This document shows positions 45,778-54,696 of a stretch of 64,000 bases of DNA, in pieces. The stretch is taken from assembly GCA_035701265.1 (NCBI GenBank), contig DASSNU010000007.1, positions 67,748 to 131,747 on the forward strand, in the 5' to 3' direction. The number at the start of each line of letters is the position of its first letter. The first letter of the stretch is position 1. A model generated the notes under the pieces. The model worked only from the letters and a program-made list of their open reading frames with translations, was not told the DNA's origin and did not search any database. The position numbers were made by a program, and so were the translations under genes. The stretch is from DASSNU01 sp035701265 (GTDB lineage: Bacteria > Gemmatimonadota > Gemmatimonadetes > Gemmatimonadales > Gemmatimonadaceae).

Positions 45778-47010
45778 ATGAAGCGCGATGGAGCGTTTCC
45801 CCACCCCACTGTCGAGGGTGCCCTTCCCGCCGCCGCAAATGCGGATGCAATCGTGGATGCAATTGCATCCGCGATCGCGCGCGCGGCGTCCGACGGCGGT
45901 GCGTTGCGTGCGGCTTCGGTCGCGACGGACGATGCGCGCATCAAGGCTCGGCGGATCGTCCCCCCGCCGGGAACGTGGTTCGCCAGCCAATCGGAAAGCT
46001 TCATGCGGGCGCAGATCGAAGCGGCACGGCTGGCGCGCGACGACCGTCTCCCCATTCTCATCACGGGAGAGACGGGAACGGGGAAGTCGTACTTTGCGCG
46101 CTACATCCACGATTGCTCGCCCCGCCGGAAGGAGACGTTCGAGACGTGCTCGCTCGCCTCGCTGCACGAGGGGACGGCGGCGTCCGACCTGCGTGGTCAC
46201 GTGAAGGGAGCATACACCGGGGCGGAAGGACGACGGCACGGCCGCATCCTGTCCGCCGAAGGGGGAACGCTCTTTCTGGACGAGGTGGGGAAGGCATCAC
46301 GCGAAGTGCAGAAGATGCTCCTGCACGTGGTGGAACGGCGCGAGGTCTTCCCGGTGGGTGGGGACCGGAGCGTGCCGGTGAACGTGCGGATGATCTTCGC
46401 CGCGAACGAACGGTTGGAGGAGATGGTGGCGCGGGGAGAGTTTCTCCCCGATCTCTTCCACCGCATCGGCTATGCGCAGGTGAAAGTCCCCCCGCTCCGC
46501 GAGCGCCCGGAGGACATCCCGTTGCTGGCGGCGGAGATCATCGCGAAACACGCCGCCGCCATGCGTCTTCCCCATGTCCCGTCGATCGAGCCGCTCCTCA
46601 TGCTGGCACTGCAAGCCACGCACTGGGAGGGGAACGTCCGCCAGCTCGACGGTGCGCTCCAGGTGCTCCTCGCCATGTCCGACGGCGCAACCGCGCTCAC
46701 GCTCGACCACCGAACCGCGGCCATGGAATGGCTGATCGAAGGACTCCTCGGCTCCCTTGGCAGGCGTTCGCGCACGAACATGCTGTCGCGTGAGCACGCC
46801 GAGCTGGCGCTCACGTACTGCCGAGGGAGCAAGACGCGGGCGGCGCGTCTCCTCCATGTGAGCCGGCAGACGCTGTACAAGGCCCTCAAGCGCCCGTGGC
46901 AGTCCTGCCAACCGGCCGCCGCGTCCGCGGCAGCGCCCATTCCCGCGCCTGCCCCAGACGCGCTAGCACTCCCCACGCCCGCGCCCGACGACGCTCGCGC
47001 GGCGGTGTAG
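45778..47010 (+). CDS. Sigma-54-dependent activator without a sensor domain
   Basis: 410 residues: a short N-terminal segment without a recognised sensor, then an AAA+ activator domain. Walker A GETGTGKS (97-104), the sigma-54-contact motif GAYTGA (144-149), Walker B GGTLFLDEVG and a PLRERPEDIP block are all present. A C-terminal Fis-like HTH follows (LTYCRGSKTRAARLLHVSRQTLYKALKR). The sensor I region reads AANERL instead of the usual ATNR type, and WEGNVRQL replaces WPGNVREL, so ATPase tuning may differ. AGGAAAG lies before the ATG. The tail is Ala/Pro-rich. It most likely activates the sigma-54-like promoter in front of gspE. Confidence 0.92.
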   Translation: MKRDGAFPHPTVEGALPAAANADAIVDAIASAIARAASDGGALRAASVATDDARIKARRIVPPPGTWFASQSESFMRAQIEAARLARDDRLPILITGETGTGKSYFARYIHDCSPRRKETFETCSLASLHEGTAASDLRGHVKGAYTGAEGRRHGRILSAEGGTLFLDEVGKASREVQKMLLHVVERREVFPVGGDRSVPVNVRMIFAANERLEEMVARGEFLPDLFHRIGYAQVKVPPLRERPEDIPLLAAEIIAKHAAAMRLPHVPSIEPLLMLALQATHWEGNVRQLDGALQVLLAMSDGATALTLDHRTAAMEWLIEGLLGSLGRRSRTNMLSREHAELALTYCRGSKTRAARLLHVSRQTLYKALKRPWQSCQPAAASAAAPIPAPAPDALALPTPAPDDARAAV

Positions 47011-47128
47011 CGACAGCGCACAACACTACAACAATAGTAGGCGCAGCACGTACGTAGACGCGGCACGCAGGCGCGGCATCGCCGCTCGCCCGCGTTCTCC
47101 GCGCGTCCGGCGAGCATTCGTGGAGCGC

Positions 47129-47177
47129 GTGTCAACGTTCGGGCGAAGGTTGACACAATGAGCGCGAAGGTTGACAC
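47129..47177. promoter_or_regulatory. Three phased GTTGACAC sites (candidate activator-binding sites)
   Basis: GTGTCAAC at 47129-47136, GTTGACAC at 47149-47156 and 47170-47177. Starts are 20 and 21 bp apart, which places all three on the same DNA face. The two rightward copies sit in a 14-bp direct repeat GCGAAGGTTGACAC (47143-47156, 47164-47177). They lie about 100 bp upstream of the candidate sigma-54 promoter, the usual distance for an enhancer of such activators. Confidence 0.65.
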
Positions 47178-47251
47178 GACAGCTGACAGTGGCACCGAAC
47201 GCCCGCGCGCTAAATCGTTGTCTTGCATCGATGTAGCAATTCATTGCGTCA

Positions 47252-47267
47252 TGGCGCGACGCATGCT
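47252..47267 (+). promoter_or_regulatory. Candidate sigma-54 promoter of the type II secretion operon
   Basis: TGGCGC-GACGC-ATGCT: the -24 GG (47253-47254) and -12 GC (47265-47266) are 10 nt apart, and it differs from the TGGCAC-N5-TTGCW consensus at two positions. Transcription would begin about 47278, almost at the gspE ATG, so the leader would be very short unless translation starts at a later ATG (47384). Confidence 0.55.
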
Positions 47268-47281
47268 TTGGGCGGCGAGTC

Positions 47282-48892
47282 ATGACGACCATCCCTCCCT
47301 CCGCTCCCGCGGCGCGTGGAGGCGCATCTCCGGCCGGATCCGACCCAGGGGCAAGCGCGTCGCAGAGCGCGACGACCGCTCTCATGCCGGGCGCGTCGCT
47401 GGCCGTACACCTGGCTCCGGGCGTCACGCGGGAATACCTGCTTCACCACCGGTGCTGCCCACTGCGCACGCACGCAGGGGGTGCCTCAGGGGGCACGCTC
47501 GTCGTTGCTGCCGCTCCGGAAGCGATGGCGGACGAGCTGCTGCTGAACGATGCGCTGGACGACTTCCAGCGCGTCTACGAATGTCACGACGTCGAAGTTC
47601 ATCCCGTCAGCGCGGATGAAGTCGAGCGGCTGATCGAGCGGCTCACCACGCACGCCGAGCGGCTGATCGCGCTGGAAGCGGCATCGGCAACTGGTGACGA
47701 CGACGGGCTCACGGCGGACGTGCGCGATCTCGCCACGCAGCCGCCCGTGGTCCGGTATGTCAACCTGCTTGTCAAGGATGCCTTCGACGCCGGCGCGTCG
47801 GACATCCACCTCGAGGCGACGCGCGAGGGACTGGCCGCACGCTTCCGCCTCGATGGCGTGTTGACGAGCGCGCCGGAGCCTCCGCCCGCGCTGCACCACG
47901 CCGTCGTCTCCCGCATCAAGCTCCTGGCCGAGCTGGACATCGCCGAACGGCGTCGGCCGCAGGACGGGCGCATTCGCGTGCGGCTGGAGTCGCGCGAGCT
48001 GGACCTTCGCGTGTCCACCGTGCCGACGCTCTTCGGCGAGAGCGTGGTTCTGCGCCTCCTGGATCGCGGCGGGCGTCCGGTAGAGCTCTCGGAGCTCGGC
48101 ATGCCGGCCGACGTGCTGCGCGAGGTGACGCGATTGGCCGAGCGGCCGCACGGGATGTTGCTCGTCACCGGACCGACAGGGAGCGGGAAGACGACAACGC
48201 TCTACGCCGCGCTGCTCCGCCGCGACGCATCGGCGGAGAAGATCATGACGGTGGAGGATCCGGTGGAGTACCAGCTCCCCGGAATCACGCAGGTGCCGGT
48301 GCACGTGCAGGCGGGAGTGAGCTTCGGGAGCGCGCTGCGCTCGATCCTGCGGCAGGACCCCGACGTCCTCATGATCGGCGAGATGCGTGATGGCGAGACG
48401 GCGGAGATCGCCGTGCAGGCGGCCATGACCGGGCATCTCGTCTTCTCCACGCTGCACACGAACGACGCGGTGGGCGCGCTCCCGCGGCTGTTCGACCTTG
48501 GCGTGCCGGAATACCTCGTGGCCGCCACGCTGGAAGGCGTGCTCGCGCAGCGACTCGTGCGGCAGCTCTGCCCCGACTGCCGCGTGCGAGCGCGGGCGAG
48601 CGCGGAGCAGGTGTCGCTCCTGACGGGCGAGCCGGTAGGAACACCGCCGGAGGTGTGGCGTGCCGCCGGGTGTGCGCGCTGCCGCGGCACAGGCTACGCC
48701 GGGCGCACCGGCGTGTTCGAGCTGCTTCGCATGACCGATGAGTTGAAGGACGCGGTGACGCGACGCGCCACGCGGAGCGAGGTACGCGCGCTCGCGCTCT
48801 CCGGCGGGATGGTGCCGATGCGTACCGATGGCTGGCGCAAGGTGATGGCGGGGATGACGACCATCGAGGAGGTGCTGCGTGTGGTGGAGTGA
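47282..48892 (+). CDS. gspE: Type II secretion ATPase GspE
   Basis: 536 residues. The N-terminal N1-type domain is preceded by a low-complexity Ala/Ser/Pro segment. The ATPase core has Walker A GPTGSGKTTT (298-307), Asp-box and Walker B LMIGEMRDGETAEIA, and a tetracysteine zinc finger CPDC...CARC (about 430-465). It drives pseudopilus assembly at the inner membrane. The start is ambiguous between ATG 47282 and ATG 47384. Its stop overlaps gspG by 14 bp, so the operon is translationally compact. Confidence 0.94.
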   Translation: MTTIPPSAPAARGGASPAGSDPGASASQSATTALMPGASLAVHLAPGVTREYLLHHRCCPLRTHAGGASGGTLVVAAAPEAMADELLLNDALDDFQRVYECHDVEVHPVSADEVERLIERLTTHAERLIALEAASATGDDDGLTADVRDLATQPPVVRYVNLLVKDAFDAGASDIHLEATREGLAARFRLDGVLTSAPEPPPALHHAVVSRIKLLAELDIAERRRPQDGRIRVRLESRELDLRVSTVPTLFGESVVLRLLDRGGRPVELSELGMPADVLREVTRLAERPHGMLLVTGPTGSGKTTTLYAALLRRDASAEKIMTVEDPVEYQLPGITQVPVHVQAGVSFGSALRSILRQDPDVLMIGEMRDGETAEIAVQAAMTGHLVFSTLHTNDAVGALPRLFDLGVPEYLVAATLEGVLAQRLVRQLCPDCRVRARASAEQVSLLTGEPVGTPPEVWRAAGCARCRGTGYAGRTGVFELLRMTDELKDAVTRRATRSEVRALALSGGMVPMRTDGWRKVMAGMTTIEEVLRVVE

Positions 48893-49334
48893 GCGCAGGA
48901 GACGCGATGCCTTCACGTTGATCGAGCTGCTGGTGGTGATCGCGATCATCGCCGTGCTGGCGGCGGTCGTGGCGCCGGCGGTGTTCCGCAACGTGGGAGA
49001 CGCGAAGACGCACGCGGCCGAGAGTCAGATCGAGCTGTTCGCGCTTGCGCTGGACAGCTACCGGCTGGACAACGACCAGTATCCCACCACGCAGCAGGGG
49101 TTGCAGGCACTGCGCACCGCGCCCACCGGCGCCGACGCGCCGCGCAACTGGCGCGGGCCGTATCTGAGGAAGGAGGTGCCGCTCGACCCGTGGGGGCACG
49201 CATACGTGTACGTGAGCCCGGGGCGTGCGAACGCGCAGAGCTACGACCTGTACACGCTGGGGCGCGACGGGCGGATCGGCGGGACGGACGAAGATGCCGA
49301 CCGTACGTCGTGGGGCGGTGCGGTGGTGCCATGA
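48879..49334 (+). CDS. gspG: Major pseudopilin GspG
   Basis: 151 residues. The prepilin leader RRRRDA and the hydrophobic segment FTLIELLVVIAIIAVLAAVVAP are followed by the C-terminal T2SG domain with TTQQGLQALR, WRGPYLRKEVPLDPWGHAYVY and YDLYTLGRDGRIGGTDEDAD. The latter matches the calcium-binding region of GspG. The residue before the cleavage site is Ala (DA|FTLIE) instead of the usual Gly, an uncommon but tolerated variant. The start is GTG 48879, 14 bp inside gspE. Confidence 0.95.
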   Translation: MWWSERRRRDAFTLIELLVVIAIIAVLAAVVAPAVFRNVGDAKTHAAESQIELFALALDSYRLDNDQYPTTQQGLQALRTAPTGADAPRNWRGPYLRKEVPLDPWGHAYVYVSPGRANAQSYDLYTLGRDGRIGGTDEDADRTSWGGAVVP

Positions 49335-50551
49335 CCACAGCCGGGGTGTCGTACCGCTACCGCGCCGCGCGCGCGAACGGCGTGCTGGAAGTGGGCGTGG
49401 TGCAGGCGGAGAGCCGCGAGGGTGCGGTGGCCGAGCTCACGACGCGCGGGCTCTTTCCGGTGGACGTGGCGCTCGAGCGTGAGCGCGTTCCACTGGCCGC
49501 GTCGCTGTTCGGTGCCTCGCGCGGGCGCCTCTCGGCGGCGGACCTCGCGCTCGGCCTCCGCGTGCTGGCCACGCTGCTCGAAGCGGGGCTCCCGATGGCG
49601 CGTGCCCTCTCGAGTCTCCAGGAGCTCGTCCCCAAGAGCTGGCAGAGCGCGCTGCCGGAGCTCGAGCGCGCGGTGCGTGAGGGGAAGAGCCTCGCCGCCG
49701 CGCTCGCGTCGAGTCCGCTCGGCGTGCCGCCGGTGGTGATCGGGATGATCCAGGCGGGGGAAGCGGGGAGCGGCGTGGCGCAGGCCGTCGCGCGCGCGGC
49801 GGAGCTCACCGAGGAAACGGCAGCCACACGCGCGGCAGTGCGGAGCGCGCTCACCTACCCGGTGATCCTTGCGCTAGCCGGATTGGGTTCGCTCGTGCTG
49901 CTCGTGGGAGTGGTGCTCCCGCGCTTCGCCGTGATCCTGGCCGATCTGGGACAGGGACTTCCTCCCACCACACGCATAGTGCTCCAGGCGTCGGCGGTGA
50001 TGCGTGCCGGCGCGCTGCCCGCCGCTCTCGCGCTGGCGCTCGGCATCGTGGCGCACCGCGCGTGGGTGGGGACGGACGCCGGCCGCGTGCGCTGGCACGA
50101 GCTGCTGCTCGCCGCGCCGGTGATCGGCGCCGTGCGACGCTCGGCCGCGACAGCGCGCACGCTCGCCGCGCTCGCCGCGCTGCTGGAGAGCGGAGTGCCG
50201 GTAGCGCCGGCCACGATGCACGCCGCACGCGCGAGCGGGGATGCCGCGCTCGCTGCGCGGCTCCGCTCCGCGCGCGAAGCGGTGATGGCGGGAGAGCGCC
50301 TCTCGCGCGCCTGCGCCGCGCGTGAGGCGCTCACCGCCACGGCGGTACGGCTCATTCGCGCGGGGGAAGAGACAGGGCGGTTGGCCGGCATGTGCGCACA
50401 CGCGGCGCGGCTGGAGAGCGCGCGAGCGCGCGAGCAGGTCTCGCGCGCGGTGAAGCTCCTGGAACCCGCGCTCATCGTGGGATTCGGCGGGATCGTGGCA
50501 GTGGTCGCGGCCGCGCTGCTGCAGGCGATGTACAGCGTGAGGCCAGGGTGA
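49331..50551 (+). CDS. gspF: Type II secretion inner-membrane platform protein GspF
   Basis: 406 residues with two T2SF domains, each marked by glycine-rich motifs (LLEAGLPMARAL and LLESGVPVAPATMH; IQAGEAGSG and IRAGEETGR). Three TMs include VILALAGLGSLVLLVGVVLPRF and the last helix ALIVGFGGIVAVVAAALLQAMY. GspF forms the inner-membrane platform on which GspE acts. ATG 49331 overlaps the gspG stop by 4 bp. Confidence 0.94.
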   Translation: MTTAGVSYRYRAARANGVLEVGVVQAESREGAVAELTTRGLFPVDVALERERVPLAASLFGASRGRLSAADLALGLRVLATLLEAGLPMARALSSLQELVPKSWQSALPELERAVREGKSLAAALASSPLGVPPVVIGMIQAGEAGSGVAQAVARAAELTEETAATRAAVRSALTYPVILALAGLGSLVLLVGVVLPRFAVILADLGQGLPPTTRIVLQASAVMRAGALPAALALALGIVAHRAWVGTDAGRVRWHELLLAAPVIGAVRRSAATARTLAALAALLESGVPVAPATMHAARASGDAALAARLRSAREAVMAGERLSRACAAREALTATAVRLIRAGEETGRLAGMCAHAARLESARAREQVSRAVKLLEPALIVGFGGIVAVVAAALLQAMYSVRPG

Positions 50552-50919
50552 TGCGGGCCGGCGTGCGGAGCGGTGTGACGCTCATCGAGTTGATCGTGGT
50601 GCTCGCCATCCTCGGTGTGATGGCGGGGGTGGTGGGGGTGGCGGTGCGGGGGGCTGGGGAGGTGCGTGAAGCGGACGCGCGAATGGCGCAGATACAGGCG
50701 GCCAGGTCGGAGGCGATCAGGACGGGGCATCCGATACGCATCACCATTCGGGTAGGCGGGCTGTCGTACGCAGTGAGCGCACTACCAGATGGGCGAGTCA
50801 TCGAAGATCGTGCGATCACTGACAGGAGCGTGGACGTCGACCGGTGGAACGGATATCCGACAACCGGCAGAGTCGCAGCCGCAGCGTCCGGCGGCTCCGC
50901 ATACGCGATCACGCCATGA
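50551..50919 (+). CDS. gspH: Minor pseudopilin GspH-like
   Basis: 122 residues. Leader MRAGVRSG precedes VTLIELIVVLAILGVMAGVVGV, matching the class III signal (G|x-T-x-x-E). The remaining small domain (IRTGHPIRITIRVGGLSYAV, GRVIEDRAITD) resembles short GspH proteins. It helps form the pseudopilus tip with I, J and K. It starts in a TGATG overlap with gspF. Confidence 0.85.
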   Translation: MRAGVRSGVTLIELIVVLAILGVMAGVVGVAVRGAGEVREADARMAQIQAARSEAIRTGHPIRITIRVGGLSYAVSALPDGRVIEDRAITDRSVDVDRWNGYPTTGRVAAAASGGSAYAITP

Positions 50920-51272
50920 CGCAGAACCGACGGGGCGCTGTCCTGCTCGAGGCCATCGTGGCGCTCGCAATCCTGAGCATCGCCGGAAGTGTCATCGTGT
51001 CGCTGGCAACTGAAGTGACATCGGCCATGCGCACCGCGCACGACGCGGATCGGGCCATGGCACGAGCGAGCGCATTCATGGATGCGGTATCGCTCTGGCC
51101 ACGTACAGATCTCGACCGTCACCTCGGCAGTCACCCTCAGGGAGACCGGCGCCTGCGGATCGAGAGGCCAGTGCCTACGCTCTACGTCGTCGCTCTCACC
51201 GACTCGACGGGCAGGAGTGTGTTGCTGTCCACATCGCTTTTCCGTCCAGAGGCTGGCCATGCCGCGCGCTGA
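50916..51272 (+). CDS. gspI: Minor pseudopilin GspI-like
   Basis: 118 residues with leader MTQNRRG and AVLLEAIVALAILSIAGSVIVSL, a pseudopilin N-terminus with Glu near position 5 of the mature protein. The short C-terminal part has no close signature, so the letter I is assigned from operon position and size. ATG 50916 overlaps the gspH stop by 4 bp. Confidence 0.8.
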   Translation: MTQNRRGAVLLEAIVALAILSIAGSVIVSLATEVTSAMRTAHDADRAMARASAFMDAVSLWPRTDLDRHLGSHPQGDRRLRIERPVPTLYVVALTDSTGRSVLLSTSLFRPEAGHAAR

Positions 51273-51834
51273 GGTCGTGTGTCGCTCTCCGATCCCACGC
51301 GCGGCGGCTCGCGGAGCGGGGTTCACGCTCATCGAGGTGCTGGTGGCGCTCGCGGTGAGTAGTGTCGTGCTGCTGGGAGCGCGAGCGATGGTGGCGGCGG
51401 TAACGGACGCCGCCGAGCGTGCTGCCCGCACCGACGCGGCAATGACCCGCGACATCAATGCACAGGAGGCACTGCGGGGGATCGTCGGCAGACTGGAGGT
51501 CGGGACTCCCCAATCAGGAACATTCGCCGGGAACGAGAGCGCAGCGCGATTCTCCAGTTGGTGCGATGTCGCAGCCGGTTGGCAGGAGCGGTGCCTCGTA
51601 CTTCTGGAAATGATGCCGTCGGATGGTGGCCACGGCCTTGTCGTGATCACCTCGACGGGCGATTCCCTCGTCGTACGGCGCGGGTTTCGCTACGGAGCGC
51701 TGCGCTACCTGGCCAGTCCGGAAAGTGGCGGTGCGTGGCTGTCCGCGTGGGGACCGAGCATTACTGCTCCTCCGGCAATCGGAATTGTACTCGATCGCGA
51801 CACGCTGATCGTGCGCATCGGGGAGCGCGGCTGA
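51259..51834 (+). CDS. gspJ: Minor pseudopilin GspJ-like
   Basis: 191 residues: leader ending RGAG, then FTLIEVLVALAVSSVVLLGARAMV, a classic prepilin N-terminus. The C-terminal globular part is larger than in H and I, as expected for J. ATG 51259 overlaps gspI by 14 bp. The neighbouring order H-I-J-K supports the assignment. Confidence 0.83.
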   Translation: MPRAEVVCRSPIPRAAARGAGFTLIEVLVALAVSSVVLLGARAMVAAVTDAAERAARTDAAMTRDINAQEALRGIVGRLEVGTPQSGTFAGNESAARFSSWCDVAAGWQERCLVLLEMMPSDGGHGLVVITSTGDSLVVRRGFRYGALRYLASPESGGAWLSAWGPSITAPPAIGIVLDRDTLIVRIGERG

Positions 51835-52802
51835 TGCGCGCGAATGGTGGCAACGCACGGCGCGGGGGCTTCGCCCTGCTCGCCGTGCTCTGGGTGATCG
51901 CGGTCATGGCGATCCTGGGTGCCACACTCGCTGCCGTGGGGCGCACGAGCGTCCAGGGTGCGCGCAACCGTATTGCCATCCGGCGGGCGCGCTGGAAGGC
52001 GGAAGGGTGCGGCGAGGAGCTGCTCGCGCAGATTGGCGGCGATCTGCAGCGCGCATCGCAGATGGGGGGCGACGCGACGTCGCGCAGTTGGAACGGAGTC
52101 GCTGATCGTCTCGCCACACAGAGAGAGACGATTCCTCGTGACGATATCGTGTGTACCGCGCGTGCGACGGCCGCTGGTGCCACTCTGGATGTCAACAACG
52201 CTGATGGCGACCTGCTCCAGCACGTACTGGCGCACCTTGGATACGCACATTCGGACTCGCTCACTGACGTGCTGCTCGACTGGCGTGATGCGGACGACGA
52301 TCCTCGTGAACGCGGCGCGGAACGCGAGTGGTATGCTGCCCACGGGCGCTCGCCGCCGCGAAACGGACCGATCGCGGACGTTCGAGAGCTGTCGGACATC
52401 CGCGGTTTCGATCGCCTGGACGCCGTCACGCTCATACCGCTCGACTCCGTGCTTGGGGTCGAGCCCGGGCGCATCGCGCTGAACCAGGCACCACCGCTGC
52501 TCCTGTCCGCGCTCCCCGGCTTCACCGCCGAAGCGGTGCAGCGGGTGATGGTGCATCGCGCCCGTGGGGAGCCGGTGACGGATGTCGTGACCCTCGCGGG
52601 TGAGCTGTCGCCTGAAGCGCGCGCGCCGCTCCAGGCGGCGCTCGGCGATCTGTCCAGGCTTACCACGACGGAACCGGATGCGTGGATCCTCACCATCCGT
52701 GCTCGTGCGGGCACGCCGGCCGTGACGGTGGTGGTCGAGCTGCGGATCGCGCGTGCGGGGACACGGCCAGCCGTCGTGCGGCGGCGGAACTGGCTCGAGT
52801 GA
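51834..52802 (+). CDS. gspK: Pseudopilus tip protein GspK
   Basis: 322 residues. Leader RRGG precedes FALLAVLWVIAVMAILGATLAAVG; mature residue 5 is Ala, not Glu, as is common in GspK. The large domain has TLDVNNADGDLLQHVLAHLGY, LLDWRDADDDPRERGAERE and ALPGFTAEAVQRVMVHRARGEPV, GspK-type helix-hairpin-like elements. It caps the pseudopilus. ATG overlaps the gspJ stop in TGATG. Confidence 0.88.
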   Translation: MRANGGNARRGGFALLAVLWVIAVMAILGATLAAVGRTSVQGARNRIAIRRARWKAEGCGEELLAQIGGDLQRASQMGGDATSRSWNGVADRLATQRETIPRDDIVCTARATAAGATLDVNNADGDLLQHVLAHLGYAHSDSLTDVLLDWRDADDDPRERGAEREWYAAHGRSPPRNGPIADVRELSDIRGFDRLDAVTLIPLDSVLGVEPGRIALNQAPPLLLSALPGFTAEAVQRVMVHRARGEPVTDVVTLAGELSPEARAPLQAALGDLSRLTTTEPDAWILTIRARAGTPAVTVVVELRIARAGTRPAVVRRRNWLE

Positions 52803-54103
52803 CGCCGCGCGCCGTAGGACGGCCACGGTGGCCGCGCAGCACGCGCATCGGACTCGCCATCGCGAGCGACGCGCTCCGCATGATGGAGACGCGTGACGGG
52901 CGTGTGATGTGGGCAGTGGAGGAGGAGCGAGCGGCCGACGCGTCGCTCGCGGAGGAGATTGCGCGACTGCTCGCGCGAGCGCCGATCCCTCGGTGGCCGG
53001 GAGCGCGCGTGATTGCGGCCGTCGGGCCCAGCCTTGCGCAAGCGAAGCGTGTCGCCGGGCTCCCACCCCTCGATGACGTGCAGGCCGTCGCACAGATCCT
53101 TCAGGAGGGGGCCAGCAGATTCTTTCTCAGGAACGGGTCATCCGTGGTGGTAGCCCGACCTCGGCTCGTCGCACCTGGGATCGCCTGGACGGCGGCGATC
53201 GAGCAGCCGAGTGTGGACGCGATCATTCAAGGGTGCAGGCTGGGCGGCGTCCGGCTCGAGGCGATCGTGCCGACGGTGGGCCTCCTGGGAAGGATACTCC
53301 TCAGCGCAAACGTGCTCTGGCAGGACGGCGATGTGCTGGCAGAGCTGGGATATGGAGAGGACGCCGCGGCCTCTCAGGCTCGTCGCATTCCCATCGCACT
53401 GCGATCACGGCGGCTTGCCGACAATGGCTCGCTCCGGCAAGCGATGAACGAGCCACCCGAGTCCATTCCACAGCTCCAGCAGCTCGGCGCGCACGGCTGG
53501 CGGTATGCTGATGCCTATGGCGCAGCGACATGCGACTCGCGCGACGAGCCCGCCATCCTTGCGCGTTCCGGCAGCGGATCCGCTGCGCCGGTTCCACGCT
53601 GGCGCGCGCGAGTCGCTATCGGAGCGGTGGTCGCAGCCATGGTCGCCGCGCTCATCGCGCCGGGCATACGCGCGCGCATGGCAGCCCGTACGGCGAACGA
53701 CGCGTTGCAGGCGCTCGCCGCTCCGAGCCGCGCCGCCGCACGCGATCAGCGCGAGCTGGCGCGTATCACCGCCGCGTTGGATGAGGTGAGCGCGTTCGAG
53801 CAGCAGCGTCGATCGCACCTCGAGTTGCTCGACCACATCAATCGCGCCCTGCCCTCCGGCAGCGCATTGCTCGCGCTTCGCGTGGACTCCGCGAGCGGGA
53901 GTGTGGTCGTGCTCGGCCCGCGTGCCGCGGACGTGCTGCGCGCTTTCGAGCACGTGCCCGACATCGCGACACCGGAGATCGTGGGTCCGGTAACGCGCGA
54001 GATGGCAAGCGGCCGGCAGCTCGATCGGGTGGCACTGCAATTCCACATGGTGCGAGCAGCCCGGAATGCCGAACGCCACGAGAACGCGGGAGCAACGCGA
54101 TGA
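52799..54103 (+). CDS. gspL: Type II secretion protein GspL (PilM/PilN-like)
   Basis: 434 residues. A cytoplasmic actin-like N-terminal half (IGLAIASDALRMMETRDGRVMWAVEEE...) is followed by a TM near RARVAIGAVVAAMVAALIAPGIRARMAA (about 275-300) and a PilN-like periplasmic domain. GspL links GspE to the inner-membrane platform. The start is GTG 52799 in a GTGA overlap with gspK. Sequence conservation in GspL is low, so size, topology and position carry the call. Confidence 0.8.
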   Translation: MTPRAVGRPRWPRSTRIGLAIASDALRMMETRDGRVMWAVEEERAADASLAEEIARLLARAPIPRWPGARVIAAVGPSLAQAKRVAGLPPLDDVQAVAQILQEGASRFFLRNGSSVVVARPRLVAPGIAWTAAIEQPSVDAIIQGCRLGGVRLEAIVPTVGLLGRILLSANVLWQDGDVLAELGYGEDAAASQARRIPIALRSRRLADNGSLRQAMNEPPESIPQLQQLGAHGWRYADAYGAATCDSRDEPAILARSGSGSAAPVPRWRARVAIGAVVAAMVAALIAPGIRARMAARTANDALQALAAPSRAAARDQRELARITAALDEVSAFEQQRRSHLELLDHINRALPSGSALLALRVDSASGSVVVLGPRAADVLRAFEHVPDIATPEIVGPVTREMASGRQLDRVALQFHMVRAARNAERHENAGATR

Positions 54104-54696
54104 AGATGATTTCGCTCTCGCCTCGCGATCGACGCGCACTCTCGCTCGGCGGTGCGGTTCTGGCCCTGCTGCTCCTGGTTGCTCGCGGCCTCCCAGCGTG
54201 GAGTGCGTGGGCCACGTCGCAGCGTGCGATCGCCGACCAGTTAGCTGCACAGGTGGCGCGCGCGAGGAGCGACGTCCGATCGAGCGCGCCCACTCACGAT
54301 AGCCTCGTCATGCGCGGGAAGCGCATGGTGGCGCTCGCGCCGCGGATCCTCGCCGGCGAGAGTCCCGCCAGCGCGGTAGCGACACTCGGCGGCGTGCTGT
54401 CGGGGGCCGCCGCCACGGCCGGCGTTCAGGTTGGCGCGGTGCAGATGAGCGTCGACTCGTCGGCTACCAGCGCCTTCTCGCGTGTCCGCGTGCGCGCGAG
54501 CGCCACGGGAGACATCGCGGGCGTCACCGAGCTGCTGCGCGAGTTGGAGCAGGGACCGACCCTGCTCTCCGTTCGCGAGCTGAATCTATCGCAGCCCGAG
54601 CCCGCCGCACCGGCGAGCCAACCGGAGGCCCTCCGCATCGAGCTGGTCGTGGAAGGGCTCGCACTCAATCGTCAGAGCCGAGGAGCGTCACGATGA
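54100..54696 (+). CDS. gspM: Type II secretion protein GspM (PilO-like)
   Basis: 198 residues with a single TM close to the N-terminus (ALSLGGAVLALLLLVARGLPAW), then a coiled region and a ferredoxin-like periplasmic domain ending in LRIELVVEGLALNR. This is the GspM/PilO topology. It partners GspL. ATG 54100 overlaps the gspL stop by 4 bp. Confidence 0.82.
   Translation: MKMISLSPRDRRALSLGGAVLALLLLVARGLPAWSAWATSQRAIADQLAAQVARARSDVRSSAPTHDSLVMRGKRMVALAPRILAGESPASAVATLGGVLSGAAATAGVQVGAVQMSVDSSATSAFSRVRVRASATGDIAGVTELLRELEQGPTLLSVRELNLSQPEPAAPASQPEALRIELVVEGLALNRQSRGASR

Noticed and set aside
47190..47206. TGGCAC (47190-47195) as a -24 element for gspE
   Set aside because: The matching -12 GC is missing at the required 10-nt spacing; the 47252 site fits better.
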